Of a stretch of DNA of 64,000 bases, positions 55,301 to 63,980 are shown in pieces. The notes below the pieces were generated by a model. It saw only the letters and a program-made list of their open reading frames with translations. It had not been told where the DNA came from and did not search any database. Every line of letters starts with the position of its first letter. Within the stretch, counting starts at the first letter, position 1. Source of the stretch: Caballeronia cordobensis. Lineage in GTDB: Bacteria; Pseudomonadota; Gammaproteobacteria; Burkholderiales; Burkholderiaceae. The position numbers were made by a program, and so were the translations under genes. The stretch lies in assembly GCF_001544575.2 (NCBI RefSeq), contig NZ_FCNY02000001.1, forward strand, positions 434,001 through 498,000, in the 5' to 3' direction.

Positions 55301-57574
55301 ATGACCGAAATCAAGAACACCGAGCAACAGTTGTCGAAGTTCCGCCTGCGCGTCGCGGCGGCGGGACTGTTCGTGTTCGTCTGCTTCGGGCTGATCGGGC
55401 TGCGGTTCCTCTATCTGCAGGTCTGGCATTTCAGCAAATACTCGTTGCAGGCGAACGAGAACCGCATTTCCGTTGCGCCGATCGTGCCGAACCGAGGCAT
55501 CATCACCGACCGCAACGGCGTCGTGCTGGCAAAGAATTACTCGGCGTACACGCTCGAAATCACGCGCTCCAAGATCAACGGCACGCTGGACGAAACCATC
55601 GACGAGCTTTCGCAAGTCATTCCGGTCGATGCGCGCGACCGCCGCCGTTTCAAGAAGCTGCTCGAAGACTCCAAGAATTTCGAAAGCCTGCCGATCCGCA
55701 CGCGCCTCACCGACGAGGAAGTCGCGAAATTCACCGCGCAGCGCTACCGCTTTCCCGGCGTCGAAGTGCGCGCGCGCCTGTTCCGGCAGTATCCGCTCGG
55801 CACGACCGCCGCGCACGTGATCGGCTACATCGGGCGCATTTCGCAGCGCGATCAGGAACGCATCGACGATGCGAGCGACGCCAACGACGAAAGCTCCGAT
55901 CACTACGATCCGCGTCTGGACGCCAACAACTACAAGGGCACGGATTACGTCGGCAAGATCGGCGTCGAGCAGAGCTATGAAACGGAACTGCACGGGCTGA
56001 CCGGTTTCGAGGAAGTGGAAGTGACGGCGGGCGGGCGGCCGGTGCGCACGATGTCGCGCACGCAGGCGACGCCCGGCAACAATCTCGTGCTGTCGCTCGA
56101 TATCGGCTTGCAGCAGGTCGCGGAGCAGGCGTTCGCGGGCAAACGCGGGGCGCTCGTCGCGATCGAGCCTTCCACCGGCGACGTGCTCGCGTTCGTGTCG
56201 GCGCCGAGCTTCGATCCGAATTCCTTCGTCGACGGCATCGATCAGCCGACCTGGGACGCGCTCAACAACTCGCCGGATCACCCGCTTCTGAACCGGCCGC
56301 TGCACGGCACGTATCCGCCCGGCTCCACGTACAAGCCGTTCATGGCGCTCGCCGCGCTGGCGCTGCACAAGCGCACGCCGGGCTGGGGCTTTCAGGATCC
56401 GGGTTTCTTCACGTTCGGCGGTCACACGTTCCGCAATGACGTGCGCTCGGGTCAGGGCTGGGTCGATATGAACCGCGCGATCGTGGTGTCGAACGACACC
56501 TACTTCTATATGCTCGCGCGCGATCTCGGCGTGAACGCGATGGCCGGTTTCATGAAGCCGTGGGGTTTCGGCCAGATCACGGGCATCGATATCGCGGGCG
56601 AGGCGCGCGGCATTCTTCCGTCGACGGAATGGAAGAAGAAGGCGTACCGAAAGCCCGAGCAGCAGCGCTGGTACGAAGGCGAGACGATCAGCCTTGGCAT
56701 CGGCCAGGGCTACAACTCGTTCACGATCCTGCAGCTCGCGCACGCCACCGCGACGCTCGCGAACAACGGCGTCGTGATGAAGCCGCACCTCGTGCGCGAC
56801 ATCGAGAATCCGATCACGAAAGATATCCGCGTGACCGTGCGCGATCCGAGCAACAAGATCCCGGTGGCGCAGAAGGACATCGACTTCATCAAGCGCGCGA
56901 TGGAAGGCGTCGTGACGAACGGCACGGCGGCCAAGGTTTTTGCGGGCGCGCCGTATGCCGCGGCGGGCAAGACGGGCACGGCGCAGGTCTATTCGCTGCA
57001 GGGCTCGAACTATCGCGGCCACGGCGGCACGGCTGAGCATCTGCGCGACCACGCGCTCTTCATCGCGTTCGCGCCGGCCGAGCAGCCGAAGATCGCGATC
57101 GCGCTGATCGTCGAAAACGGCGGCTGGGGCGCGGAATCCGCAGGTCCGGTCGCGCGCAAAGTGCTGGACTACTATCTGATCGATCGCCTGAAACCGGGCG
57201 CGCAGGCTGCGGCGGTGGCCGCGGCTGCGTCGGCGACGGAGGATTCCGGCCTGCCGATGATCGGCGGCGCGCAACCGCCCGCAGCGGTCGCGCTGCCCGC
57301 GTCGGTCGCGAATTCATCGCCGGCATTTTCGCCTCAGGCCGCGTCTAACCCGGCGGTCGCGAAAGCGGCGTCGGCGCCGACGCTGCCCGCGTCCGCATCG
57401 AAGGCTGCGAAGCCTCGCGCCGCGTCGACGCCATCGGCGGCGCTGCCCGCCTCCACGCCCGGCCGCGCGCCCGCGCCGAAAAAGCGCCCGGCCGAGCCGA
57501 CGCCCACGATGGTCCGCGGCAACGAAAGCGACGGCGTGCGCGTTCTCGCGCCGTCCGGCGGCATCGACGAGTAA
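55301..57574 (+). CDS. mrdA: Penicillin-binding protein 2, elongasome transpeptidase
   Basis: 757 residues. TM helix about 17-38, dimerisation domain with IVPNRGIITDRNG, transpeptidase with nucleophile S342 in GSTYKPF, a Ser-Asn-Asp motif in VSNDTYFY and KTGTAQVYS. The enzyme itself ends near residue 628; the final ~130 residues are Ala/Pro/Ser/Lys-rich and low in complexity, longer than in most PBP2s. Cross-links peptidoglycan during elongation, with RodA, the next gene. Confidence 0.96.
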   Translation: MTEIKNTEQQLSKFRLRVAAAGLFVFVCFGLIGLRFLYLQVWHFSKYSLQANENRISVAPIVPNRGIITDRNGVVLAKNYSAYTLEITRSKINGTLDETIDELSQVIPVDARDRRRFKKLLEDSKNFESLPIRTRLTDEEVAKFTAQRYRFPGVEVRARLFRQYPLGTTAAHVIGYIGRISQRDQERIDDASDANDESSDHYDPRLDANNYKGTDYVGKIGVEQSYETELHGLTGFEEVEVTAGGRPVRTMSRTQATPGNNLVLSLDIGLQQVAEQAFAGKRGALVAIEPSTGDVLAFVSAPSFDPNSFVDGIDQPTWDALNNSPDHPLLNRPLHGTYPPGSTYKPFMALAALALHKRTPGWGFQDPGFFTFGGHTFRNDVRSGQGWVDMNRAIVVSNDTYFYMLARDLGVNAMAGFMKPWGFGQITGIDIAGEARGILPSTEWKKKAYRKPEQQRWYEGETISLGIGQGYNSFTILQLAHATATLANNGVVMKPHLVRDIENPITKDIRVTVRDPSNKIPVAQKDIDFIKRAMEGVVTNGTAAKVFAGAPYAAAGKTGTAQVYSLQGSNYRGHGGTAEHLRDHALFIAFAPAEQPKIAIALIVENGGWGAESAGPVARKVLDYYLIDRLKPGAQAAAVAAAASATEDSGLPMIGGAQPPAAVALPASVANSSPAFSPQAASNPAVAKAASAPTLPASASKAAKPRAASTPSAALPASTPGRAPAPKKRPAEPTPTMVRGNESDGVRVLAPSGGIDE

Positions 57575-57585
57575 AGGAAACCGCC

Positions 57586-58746
57586 ATGCAATTGCACATG
57601 CAACTCGACAAGCGCGAGCTCATCGACCGCGCCAAGCGCATGTTCGCGGGCTTCGACAAACCGCTTGCGCTCATCGTCTTTCTGCTGCTCGGCGTCGGCA
57701 TCGTGACGCTGTACAGCGCGAGTCTCGACATGCCGGGGCGCGTCGAAGATCAACTGCGCAACATCATGCTGACCTTCGGGCTGATGTGGGTGCTCGCCAA
57801 TATTCCGCCGCAAATGCTGATGCGCTTCGCGGTGCCGCTCTATACGGTCGGCGTGGCGCTGCTGATCGCGGTCGCCGCGTTCGGGCTGACGCGCAAGGGC
57901 GCGAAACGCTGGCTCAACGTCGGCGTGGTGATTCAGCCGTCCGAGCTGATGAAGATCGCGATGCCGCTGATGCTCGCGTGGTACTACCAGAAGCGCGAAA
58001 GCAACATTCGCTGGTGGGATTACGTTGTCGGCTTCCTGATTCTGATGCTGCCCGTCGGCCTGATCGCGAAACAACCGGATCTGGGCACCGCAGTGCTGGT
58101 GTTCGCCGCGGGCATGTTCGTCATCTACTTCGCGGGACTCAGTTTCAAGCTGATTCTGCCGGTGCTCATGGTCGCGGTCGTCGCGGTGGCCGGTATCGCG
58201 ATCTTCCAGGACAAGATCTGCCAGCCGGATGTCGTCTGGCCGATGATGCATGACTATCAGAAGCATCGCATCTGCACGCTGCTCGATCCGACTTCCGACC
58301 CGCTCGGCAAGGGCTTCCACACGATTCAGGCGGTGATCGCGATCGGCTCCGGCGGCACGTTCGGCAAAGGCTGGCTGCAAGGCACGCAGGCGCACCTCGA
58401 ATTCATCCCCGAGAAGCACACGGACTTTATCTTCGCCGTCTTTTCCGAGGAGTTCGGGCTGACGGGCGGACTCGTGCTGCTGTTCCTCTATATGGCCCTG
58501 ATTGCGCGCGGACTTTATATCGCGGCAAACGGCGCGAGCCTCTTCGGGCGATTACTGGCCGGATCGCTCACGCTCGCGTTCTTCACTTACGCGTTCGTGA
58601 ACATCGGCATGGTGAGCGGGATTCTGCCCGTGGTCGGCGTGCCGCTGCCGTTCATGAGCTACGGCGGCACGGCGTTGACGACGCTCGGCATCGCGGTCGG
58701 GCTCATCATGAGCGTGGCGCGTCAGAAACGGCTTATGCAGAGTTAG
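57586..58746 (+). CDS. rodA: Rod shape-determining protein RodA, SEDS glycosyltransferase
   Basis: 386 residues, about ten hydrophobic segments. GVGIVTLYSAS, KRWLNVGVVIQPSELMKIA, KQPDLGTAVL with the SEDS catalytic Asp region, EKHTDFIFAVFSEEFG and PFMSYGGTALT. Polymerises peptidoglycan strands in the elongasome. AAAGGAAA precedes the ATG; an in-frame ATG at 57598 is an alternative. Last gene of the cluster. Confidence 0.96.
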   Translation: MQLHMQLDKRELIDRAKRMFAGFDKPLALIVFLLLGVGIVTLYSASLDMPGRVEDQLRNIMLTFGLMWVLANIPPQMLMRFAVPLYTVGVALLIAVAAFGLTRKGAKRWLNVGVVIQPSELMKIAMPLMLAWYYQKRESNIRWWDYVVGFLILMLPVGLIAKQPDLGTAVLVFAAGMFVIYFAGLSFKLILPVLMVAVVAVAGIAIFQDKICQPDVVWPMMHDYQKHRICTLLDPTSDPLGKGFHTIQAVIAIGSGGTFGKGWLQGTQAHLEFIPEKHTDFIFAVFSEEFGLTGGLVLLFLYMALIARGLYIAANGASLFGRLLAGSLTLAFFTYAFVNIGMVSGILPVVGVPLPFMSYGGTALTTLGIAVGLIMSVARQKRLMQS

Positions 58747-58761
58747 CGCGTCTTCGCACCG

Positions 58762-59442
58762 TTACTGCGGCTTCTTGTTTTCCAGTTCCGCGCTCAGTTG
58801 CAGGTATTTGAGCTTCGCTGCCGGATCGCCCTGCGCGGCCGCCGCGGCGTAATACGCGCGCGCAACATTCAAATTACGCTCGACGCCGTCGCCGCCGCGC
58901 TCGTAGAACGAACCGGCGACGTATTGCGCCGTCATGTCGCCGCCTTCCGCCGCCTTCTTGTACCAGGCGAACGCCTGCGTGTTGTCGCGCGCCGTGCCGC
59001 GTCCGTCGAGAAACTGATTCGCGAGCGCGAGTTCGGCCTGCACGTGTCCCTGATTCGCCGCACGCAGGAACCAGCGATGCGCCTCCGCCGGGTCTTTCTC
59101 GACGAACTGGCCGTCGTCGTACATCTTGCCGTACACGTATTGCGCGTGCGTCATGTTGGCGTCGGCGGCGCGGCGCAGCCACTTCTTGCCTTCGTCGATA
59201 TCCGTGGGGCCGCCTTCGCCGTTCAGGAGCATCATCGCGTAATTGAATTCCGCGAGCCGGCTGCCCCGTTGCGCCGCGCGGCGAAACTCCGAGCGCGCCG
59301 CGACGAGATTGCCCGCGTTGTAGTCGGCGACGGCGTTCTGCGTTGCAATGTCCGTCGGCTTCGGCGCGTTGTCGGCGTGAGCCGCGCCGATCGATATCGA
59401 CAGGCTCGCCGCCGCGATCGCCGACGCAATGGCGGTTTTCAT
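58762..59442 (-). CDS. Sel1-repeat protein, exported
   Basis: 226 residues. Signal peptide of about 24 residues (cleavage A-H-A). The rest is four to five Sel1-like TPR units with the typical A-x-x-x-Y-x-x-G-x-G pattern (FNYAMMLLNGEGG, AQYVYGKMYDDGQ, AELALANQFLDGRG, AQYVAGSFYERGG). Periplasmic scaffold; partner unknown. AGGAGG precedes the ATG 59442, which overlaps the upstream aldolase stop by ATGA. Confidence 0.88.
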   Translation of the reverse strand: MKTAIASAIAAASLSISIGAAHADNAPKPTDIATQNAVADYNAGNLVAARSEFRRAAQRGSRLAEFNYAMMLLNGEGGPTDIDEGKKWLRRAADANMTHAQYVYGKMYDDGQFVEKDPAEAHRWFLRAANQGHVQAELALANQFLDGRGTARDNTQAFAWYKKAAEGGDMTAQYVAGSFYERGGDGVERNLNVARAYYAAAAAQGDPAAKLKYLQLSAELENKKPQ

Positions 59443-60221
59443 GATCTCGCCTCCTGCAACGCCTGACGCGTCGCCTTTAAAAGCCACATCACATCCGCAG
59501 CGATCGCGACGAGCTTGATGCCCGCCTGCGCATATTGCTTCGCGCTCGCCGCATCGAGCGCGAAAATGCCGCTCGCGATGCCCGCGCGATTCGCCGCATC
59601 GACGATCTTGTCGATCGCCGCCTGCACGTCCGGATGCTTCGCGTCGCCGAGATGGCCGAGGCTCGCCGCGAGATCCGCCGGCCCGATGAACAGGCAATCG
59701 ACGCCCGGCGTCGCGGCGATTTCATCGACGGCTTCGAGCGCCGCCACCGACTCGATCTGCACGATGGTCGCGATTTGCGCGTTCGCGCTCGCCATGTAGT
59801 CGCGGCGCATTCCGTATGCCGCGGCGCGCACCGCGCCCGCGACGCCGCGCAAGCCATGCAGCGCAGCCTCGGTCGGATATTGCGTGAGCCGGACGATACG
59901 CGCCGCCTCTTGCGCCGACTGCACGTTGGGGAACATCAACGTGCGCGCGCCTGCGTCGAGCGCGCGCTTCACGAGCCAGCCTTCGTTGGCCGGCACGCGC
60001 ACGATCGGCTCGCTCGGCAGATGCGCGGCGGCGATCGCGCGCAACTGCGCGACGACGTCGGCGCTATCGTTCGGCGAGTGCTCCATGTCGATGCACAGCC
60101 AGTCGAAGCCCGCATGCGCGAGCGCTTCGGCGGCGTCGGCGCTGCCGAGCGACAGCCACAGGCCGAATAGCGTGCCGGACTCGGAAAAACGCTGCTTGAG
60201 GGGATTGGTGAATGTGCTCAT
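59439..60221 (-). CDS. HpcH/HpaI family aldolase
   Basis: 260-residue TIM-barrel class II aldolase. FDWLCIDMEHSPND (Glu/His region of the metal and substrate site), VRVPANEG, LMFPNVQSAQEA, VQIESVAALEAVDEIA (metal Glu) and FIGPADLAASLG (metal Asp). Cleaves 4-hydroxy-2-oxo acids to pyruvate plus an aldehyde. No aromatic-degradation partners nearby, so the physiological substrate is open. AAGGAG precedes the ATG. Confidence 0.9.
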   Translation of the reverse strand: MSTFTNPLKQRFSESGTLFGLWLSLGSADAAEALAHAGFDWLCIDMEHSPNDSADVVAQLRAIAAAHLPSEPIVRVPANEGWLVKRALDAGARTLMFPNVQSAQEAARIVRLTQYPTEAALHGLRGVAGAVRAAAYGMRRDYMASANAQIATIVQIESVAALEAVDEIAATPGVDCLFIGPADLAASLGHLGDAKHPDVQAAIDKIVDAANRAGIASGIFALDAASAKQYAQAGIKLVAIAADVMWLLKATRQALQEARS

Positions 60222-60405
60222 CGCGCGGCTCCTTCGGCGGGTTGAAGGATGACCGCGCGCAGCCGCGGCAAGGGGAACGACTGAAGAGATGACGGCATGC
60301 GCGCTCCGTGGCTCGTCGCCGCGAATGACGGGCGACTCATCGGACGATCATACCGTGACAAAAGCGCGCGCGCCGGACGTGACCGGGCCGCGCGCGTCGA
60401 AACAA

Positions 60406-60852
60406 TCAGCCGCGCTCGACGTCGGCCCAGCAGTTCGGCGTCTCGTACAGACGCAGGCGCTTCAGCTTGAGATTGACGCCGTAGTGGGCGTCGTAGACGT
60501 CGGCCAGAATGTCGAACGCGACCGCAGCCAGATTCTCGACGGTCGGAATCCGGTCCAGCACGACGGTTTTGTGGTCCGAGAGCGTTTGGAGGAATTCGCG
60601 CACTTTGACATCGCCTTCATAGACGATGAACGCATGATCCCACTTGTTGACGAGATGCTCCATGGCGAGCGCTTTCACGTCGGCGAAGTCCATCACCATG
60701 CCGCGGTCGGGCGCGCCTTCCACATCGACGAGATCGCCTTGCAACGTGATCTCGAGCACGTAGCGATGCCCGTGCAGATTGCGGCACTGGCTGCGGTGAT
60801 CGGGGATGCGGTGGCCCGCGTCGAATTCGAGTTTTCGGGTAATCGTCTGCAC
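60406..60852 (-). CDS. queD: 6-carboxy-5,6,7,8-tetrahydropterin synthase
   Basis: 148 residues, PTPS fold. Zinc His residues in DAGHRI and LHGHRY, and a catalytic Cys in CRNLHGH. Converts dihydroneopterin triphosphate to carboxytetrahydropterin in preQ0 synthesis. The start is GTG at 60852, six bases after the queE stop. Last of queC-queE-queD. Confidence 0.94.
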   Translation of the reverse strand: MQTITRKLEFDAGHRIPDHRSQCRNLHGHRYVLEITLQGDLVDVEGAPDRGMVMDFADVKALAMEHLVNKWDHAFIVYEGDVKVREFLQTLSDHKTVVLDRIPTVENLAAVAFDILADVYDAHYGVNLKLKRLRLYETPNCWADVERG

Positions 60853-60858
60853 GGCTGT

Positions 60859-61491
60859 TCAGGGGATGTTCAGATATTTGTGCGTCTGCATCGACAGGCG
60901 CCACTTGGGATGCCGCTTGCACCAGTCGATCGCGAGCTTCGTGTTGATGTCGCGCGAGGGGCCGTCCATCGGCTGGACGAGGAAGTATTCGAAGTCGAGC
61001 TTTTCGTACTCCGCGAGGCGCTGGTTGTCTTGCGGCACCACGACCTTCAGTTCGTTGCCTTTCGTCACGACGAGCGGCGCGTCGGCCTTCGGGCTCACGC
61101 AAATCCAGTCGATGCTTTCGAGAACCGGCAGCGAGCCGTTCGTTTCGATCGCCATTTCGAAGCCGGCTTCGTGCAGCGCGTCGACGAAGGGTTGATCGAT
61201 CTGCAGCATCGGCTCGCCGCCCGTACACACGACGAATTTGTGGGCCGCGCCTTCCGGCCACAACGACGCGATTTTCGCGACGAGCTCCGCCGGCGTCTTG
61301 TACTTGCCACCGTTCTCGCCATCGGTGCCGACGAAATCGGTATCGCAGAACTGGCAGACGGCGTCCGCGCGATCTTCCTCGCGCCCCGACCACAGATTGC
61401 AGCCCGCGAAACGGCAGAACACGGCCGGACGACCGGCATTGGCGCCTTCGCCCTGCAGCGTATAGAAGATTTCCTTTACCGCGTACGTCAT
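60859..61491 (-). CDS. queE: 7-carboxy-7-deazaguanine synthase
   Basis: 210 residues, radical SAM. Cluster motif CX14CX2C (C of AGCNLW, then CQFC), the version known for Burkholderia QueE, in place of the canonical CX3CX2C. LQGEGANAGRPAVFCRF and VCTGGEPMLQ follow the family. Converts carboxytetrahydropterin to CDG. ATG 61491; the frame upstream to 61710 is the queC shadow. Confidence 0.94.
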   Translation of the reverse strand: MTYAVKEIFYTLQGEGANAGRPAVFCRFAGCNLWSGREEDRADAVCQFCDTDFVGTDGENGGKYKTPAELVAKIASLWPEGAAHKFVVCTGGEPMLQIDQPFVDALHEAGFEMAIETNGSLPVLESIDWICVSPKADAPLVVTKGNELKVVVPQDNQRLAEYEKLDFEYFLVQPMDGPSRDINTKLAIDWCKRHPKWRLSMQTHKYLNIP

Positions 61492-61519
61492 GACTGCTCT
61501 GTGAACCTCGAATAAAAAA

Positions 61520-62254
61520 TCAAACCGGCGCGACGTCGACCTGCTCGCCCGCGCGATACGCCTCGAAACCTCGCTTGCGCAGTTTGCATGCCGGGCACTG
61601 GCCGCAGCCGAAGCCCCAGTCATGCAACTCCGCGCGCTCGCCGACATAACACGTATGCGTTTCGACGCGGACCAACTCGACGAGCGCTTCGCCGCCGAGC
61701 GTTTCGGCAAGGCGCCACGTATCGGCCTTGTCGAGCCACATGAGCGGCGTTTCCAGCGCGTAGCGCGTTTCCATGCCGAGATTGAGCGCGACTTGCAGCG
61801 CTTTCATGGTGTCGTCGCGGCAATCGGGGTAGCCGGAAAAATCCGTCTCGCACATGCCACCGACCAGCACCTTCAAACCACGCCGATACGCCAATGCGGC
61901 GGCGATCGTCATGAACAGCAGGTTGCGGCCCGGCACGAAGGTGTTGGGCAGGCCGCTCGCCGTCGCCTGGATTTCGATCTCGCGTGTCATCGCGGTATCG
62001 CTGATCGCGCCGAGCACGGAGAGATCGATCATGTGATCTTCGCCCAGACGCTCGGCCCACCGCGGAAATTCGCGCGCGATCGCGGCACGAAAGCCGTCGC
62101 GGCATTCCAGTTCCACGCGATGCCGCTGTCCGTAATCGAAGCCGAGCGTCTCGACCGTCCTGTAGCGTTCTAGCGCCCAGGCGAGGCACGTGGCCGAGTC
62201 CTGGCCGCCGGAGAACAGCACGAGCGCGCTGTCTTTAGCGTCTATACGAGTCAC
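61520..62254 (-). CDS. queC: 7-cyano-7-deazaguanine synthase
   Basis: 244 residues. PP-loop ATPase motif [12 protein letters not shown], then [11 protein letters not shown] and the four-Cys zinc site at [14 protein letters not shown]. Turns CDG into preQ0. Start GTG at 62254 (GGAGTTTT ribosome site) is chosen because the fold begins a few residues later; upstream in-frame sequence to 62398 has no support. First gene of the que operon. Confidence 0.94.
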   Translation of the reverse strand: MTRIDAKDSALVLFSGGQDSATCLAWALERYRTVETLGFDYGQRHRVELECRDGFRAAIAREFPRWAERLGEDHMIDLSVLGAISDTAMTREIEIQATASGLPNTFVPGRNLLFMTIAAALAYRRGLKVLVGGMCETDFSGYPDCRDDTMKALQVALNLGMETRYALETPLMWLDKADTWRLAETLGGEALVELVRVETHTCYVGERAELHDWGFGCGQCPACKLRKRGFEAYRAGEQVDVAPV

Positions 62255-62777
62255 CGTGAAAACTCCGTACTCCGTGAATGAGATGGCGTCGCGCGCCGCA
62301 CAGGCAGTCGGAGCGACCGGACTTCGCAATGAGCGGCGACGCGGGCGGCAATGCCCGCGAGTCCAGTATAGGCCGGCGGCCTTCGCCCGGACGCGCACAC
62401 CTCTTATGCCGCCGATAGCGGGACAGCGGCGCGTCGCGCACGCGTTTCGGAGCGTCGAAAAGAAAAGGACTTGCGGGTCCGAGGACGAGGCAAGTCCTTA
62501 ATTCGGCGCGAATTTTATCACGGGGCACGGTTGTTCGCTGAGCGCTGCGCGACTGGCGGGAGTCGATCATTTCATCCGCGATGCCGGCGAATTTCACGAA
62601 GCAATTCCGGGTTTTCGTCGGAACGATAGTAGCCTATGCGCGTTGACGCCAATTTCAGAAAATATTGCTCGTTTTGGCGAAATAAATCGGTAATTTGTTT
62701 CGGCGGCATGCGCGCTCAGCGGCCCTGCCGTCGCGCTACGCCTCCTGCGGTCGGAAACATCATTCTTCGGCATCCGA
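62255..62777. other. 523-bp gap upstream of queC
   Basis: No protein gene supported on either strand. The queC half (62255-62457) is GC-rich; the half near the lipoprotein (62600-62710) is AT-rich. It holds the orphan terminator at 62458-62499 and, on the minus strand, a -10-like TAAAAT near 62513-62518. Confidence 0.45.
62458..62499 (-). terminator. Orphan intrinsic terminator or attenuator upstream of queC
   Basis: Read on the minus strand: a perfect 10-bp stem AAGGACTTGC/GCAAGTCCTT (62490-62499 and 62465-62474), a 15-base loop that can fold further by GTC/GAC, then TTTTCTTTT. It is in the same direction as queC and 204 bases ahead of its start, with no gene before it. It may end a small RNA (about 62622-62458) or act as a queC leader attenuator. 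Confidence 0.6.
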
Positions 62778-63965
62778 ATGAATTCAGCACCGAAAGTCGC
62801 GCTGATGGGCGGCGTGTTCGCTGCACTCATTTTTCTCGCCGCCTGCGGCGGCGGCAAGGATGCCCCGAACGCCACCACGAGCGTGGAAGCTAGCGCACCG
62901 GGCAACGCCGTCGCGGCCAGCGAGGCGACCGCCGCCAGCAGCACGAAAACGACCGAAACGCCCACGAACGACGCCACCGCCGCAAGCAGCCCCGTCGCGG
63001 CCAGCGGCGCCCCTGCTTCGAGTGACACGGCGTCGACGTCGCGTGGCATCTTCTACGGTGCGAACGGCCACAACAACGGCGGCGGCGCATACGACATCTC
63101 GAGCCCGGCGCTACAGCTTGCCCAATTGCAGAATCTGGGCGTGAAGCTCTATCGGAACGAGGTGTACAACCGGGCATCGGTGAACAAGCTCGCCGGCATC
63201 GCGAAGATGATGGCCGCGGGCGGCGTGACCGTCTTCCCTGTCCTGCTGGTCGGCACGGACTTCGACAGCGAGTCCGACGCTCATGACGCGGGCTACACGC
63301 TCGGCCGTCAAACGGCGCAGTCTTACCGCTATCCCTACTACGAGGTCGCGAACGAACTCGGCTCCAGCAACGGCGCGCTGCTCGGCAACGTGGACGGCGT
63401 CTATCCGGAACAGTACGACAACGCCATCTTTCAGAAGGCGCGCGGCGCGATCCGCGGGTTGATCGCGGGCATCAAGTCGGTGGACACGTCGGGCAAGATC
63501 ATCCTGGGCGGCGAGACCTGGCTGCATTATGGCTTCGATCAGATGCTCGCGGCAGGCACGCAGCCCGACGGATCAGGCGGTCATCCGGTGGTGACGTGGG
63601 ACATCACGGCATGGCACTGGTATTCGGAACAAGGCGACATCACCAACGCTTGTGGCGGCACCGGTTGCCACAACGTGCTTCGCGTCCTGCAGCGCTTCGG
63701 CAAGCCGATCTGGCTGACGGAGTTCGGCGTGCGTCCCTGGCACGGCAGCGATCAGCAGATCGCGTCGTACACGGTCGGCAACCGGATGATGGCGCAGTTC
63801 GTATCGTTGGCTTCGCAGTACGACGTGCAGGCCATTCAGGTGTATCAGCTTTACGATGATCCGTCGGACGGCGAAGGTAACTACGGCCTCGTGAAGAACG
63901 ACGGCAAGACGGAAAAGGCTGCGTACACGGCGTTCAAGAACTTTGTCGCGGCGAATCCGAAGTGA
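62778..63965 (+). CDS. Lipoprotein with clan-A glycoside hydrolase-like domain
   Basis: 395 residues. Lipobox LAAC with Cys23, then a Thr/Ser/Ala-rich linker (about 25-88), then a TIM-barrel-like domain. Two catalytic Glu candidates are at the expected places: E193 in VANELGSS (acid/base after strand 4) and E315 in IWLTEFGVR (nucleophile after strand 7). His/Trp residues in TAWHWYSEQ fit the barrel. Probably a membrane-anchored hydrolase of a polysaccharide; family number not assigned. Complete at the right window edge. Confidence 0.78.
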   Translation: MNSAPKVALMGGVFAALIFLAACGGGKDAPNATTSVEASAPGNAVAASEATAASSTKTTETPTNDATAASSPVAASGAPASSDTASTSRGIFYGANGHNNGGGAYDISSPALQLAQLQNLGVKLYRNEVYNRASVNKLAGIAKMMAAGGVTVFPVLLVGTDFDSESDAHDAGYTLGRQTAQSYRYPYYEVANELGSSNGALLGNVDGVYPEQYDNAIFQKARGAIRGLIAGIKSVDTSGKIILGGETWLHYGFDQMLAAGTQPDGSGGHPVVTWDITAWHWYSEQGDITNACGGTGCHNVLRVLQRFGKPIWLTEFGVRPWHGSDQQIASYTVGNRMMAQFVSLASQYDVQAIQVYQLYDDPSDGEGNYGLVKNDGKTEKAAYTAFKNFVAANPK

Positions 63966-63980
63966 GATTGGATCGTGGAA

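Noticed and set aside
54383-57274. 963-codon open frame on the minus strand opposite mreC-mreD-mrdA
   Set aside because: Same reason: Arg/Asp/His-rich shadow of well-supported genes, no ribosome site.
62255-62520. preQ1 riboswitch upstream of queC
   Set aside because: The hairpin and loop do not match preQ1-I or preQ1-II consensus features as I know them; kept only as an unassigned leader or small RNA.
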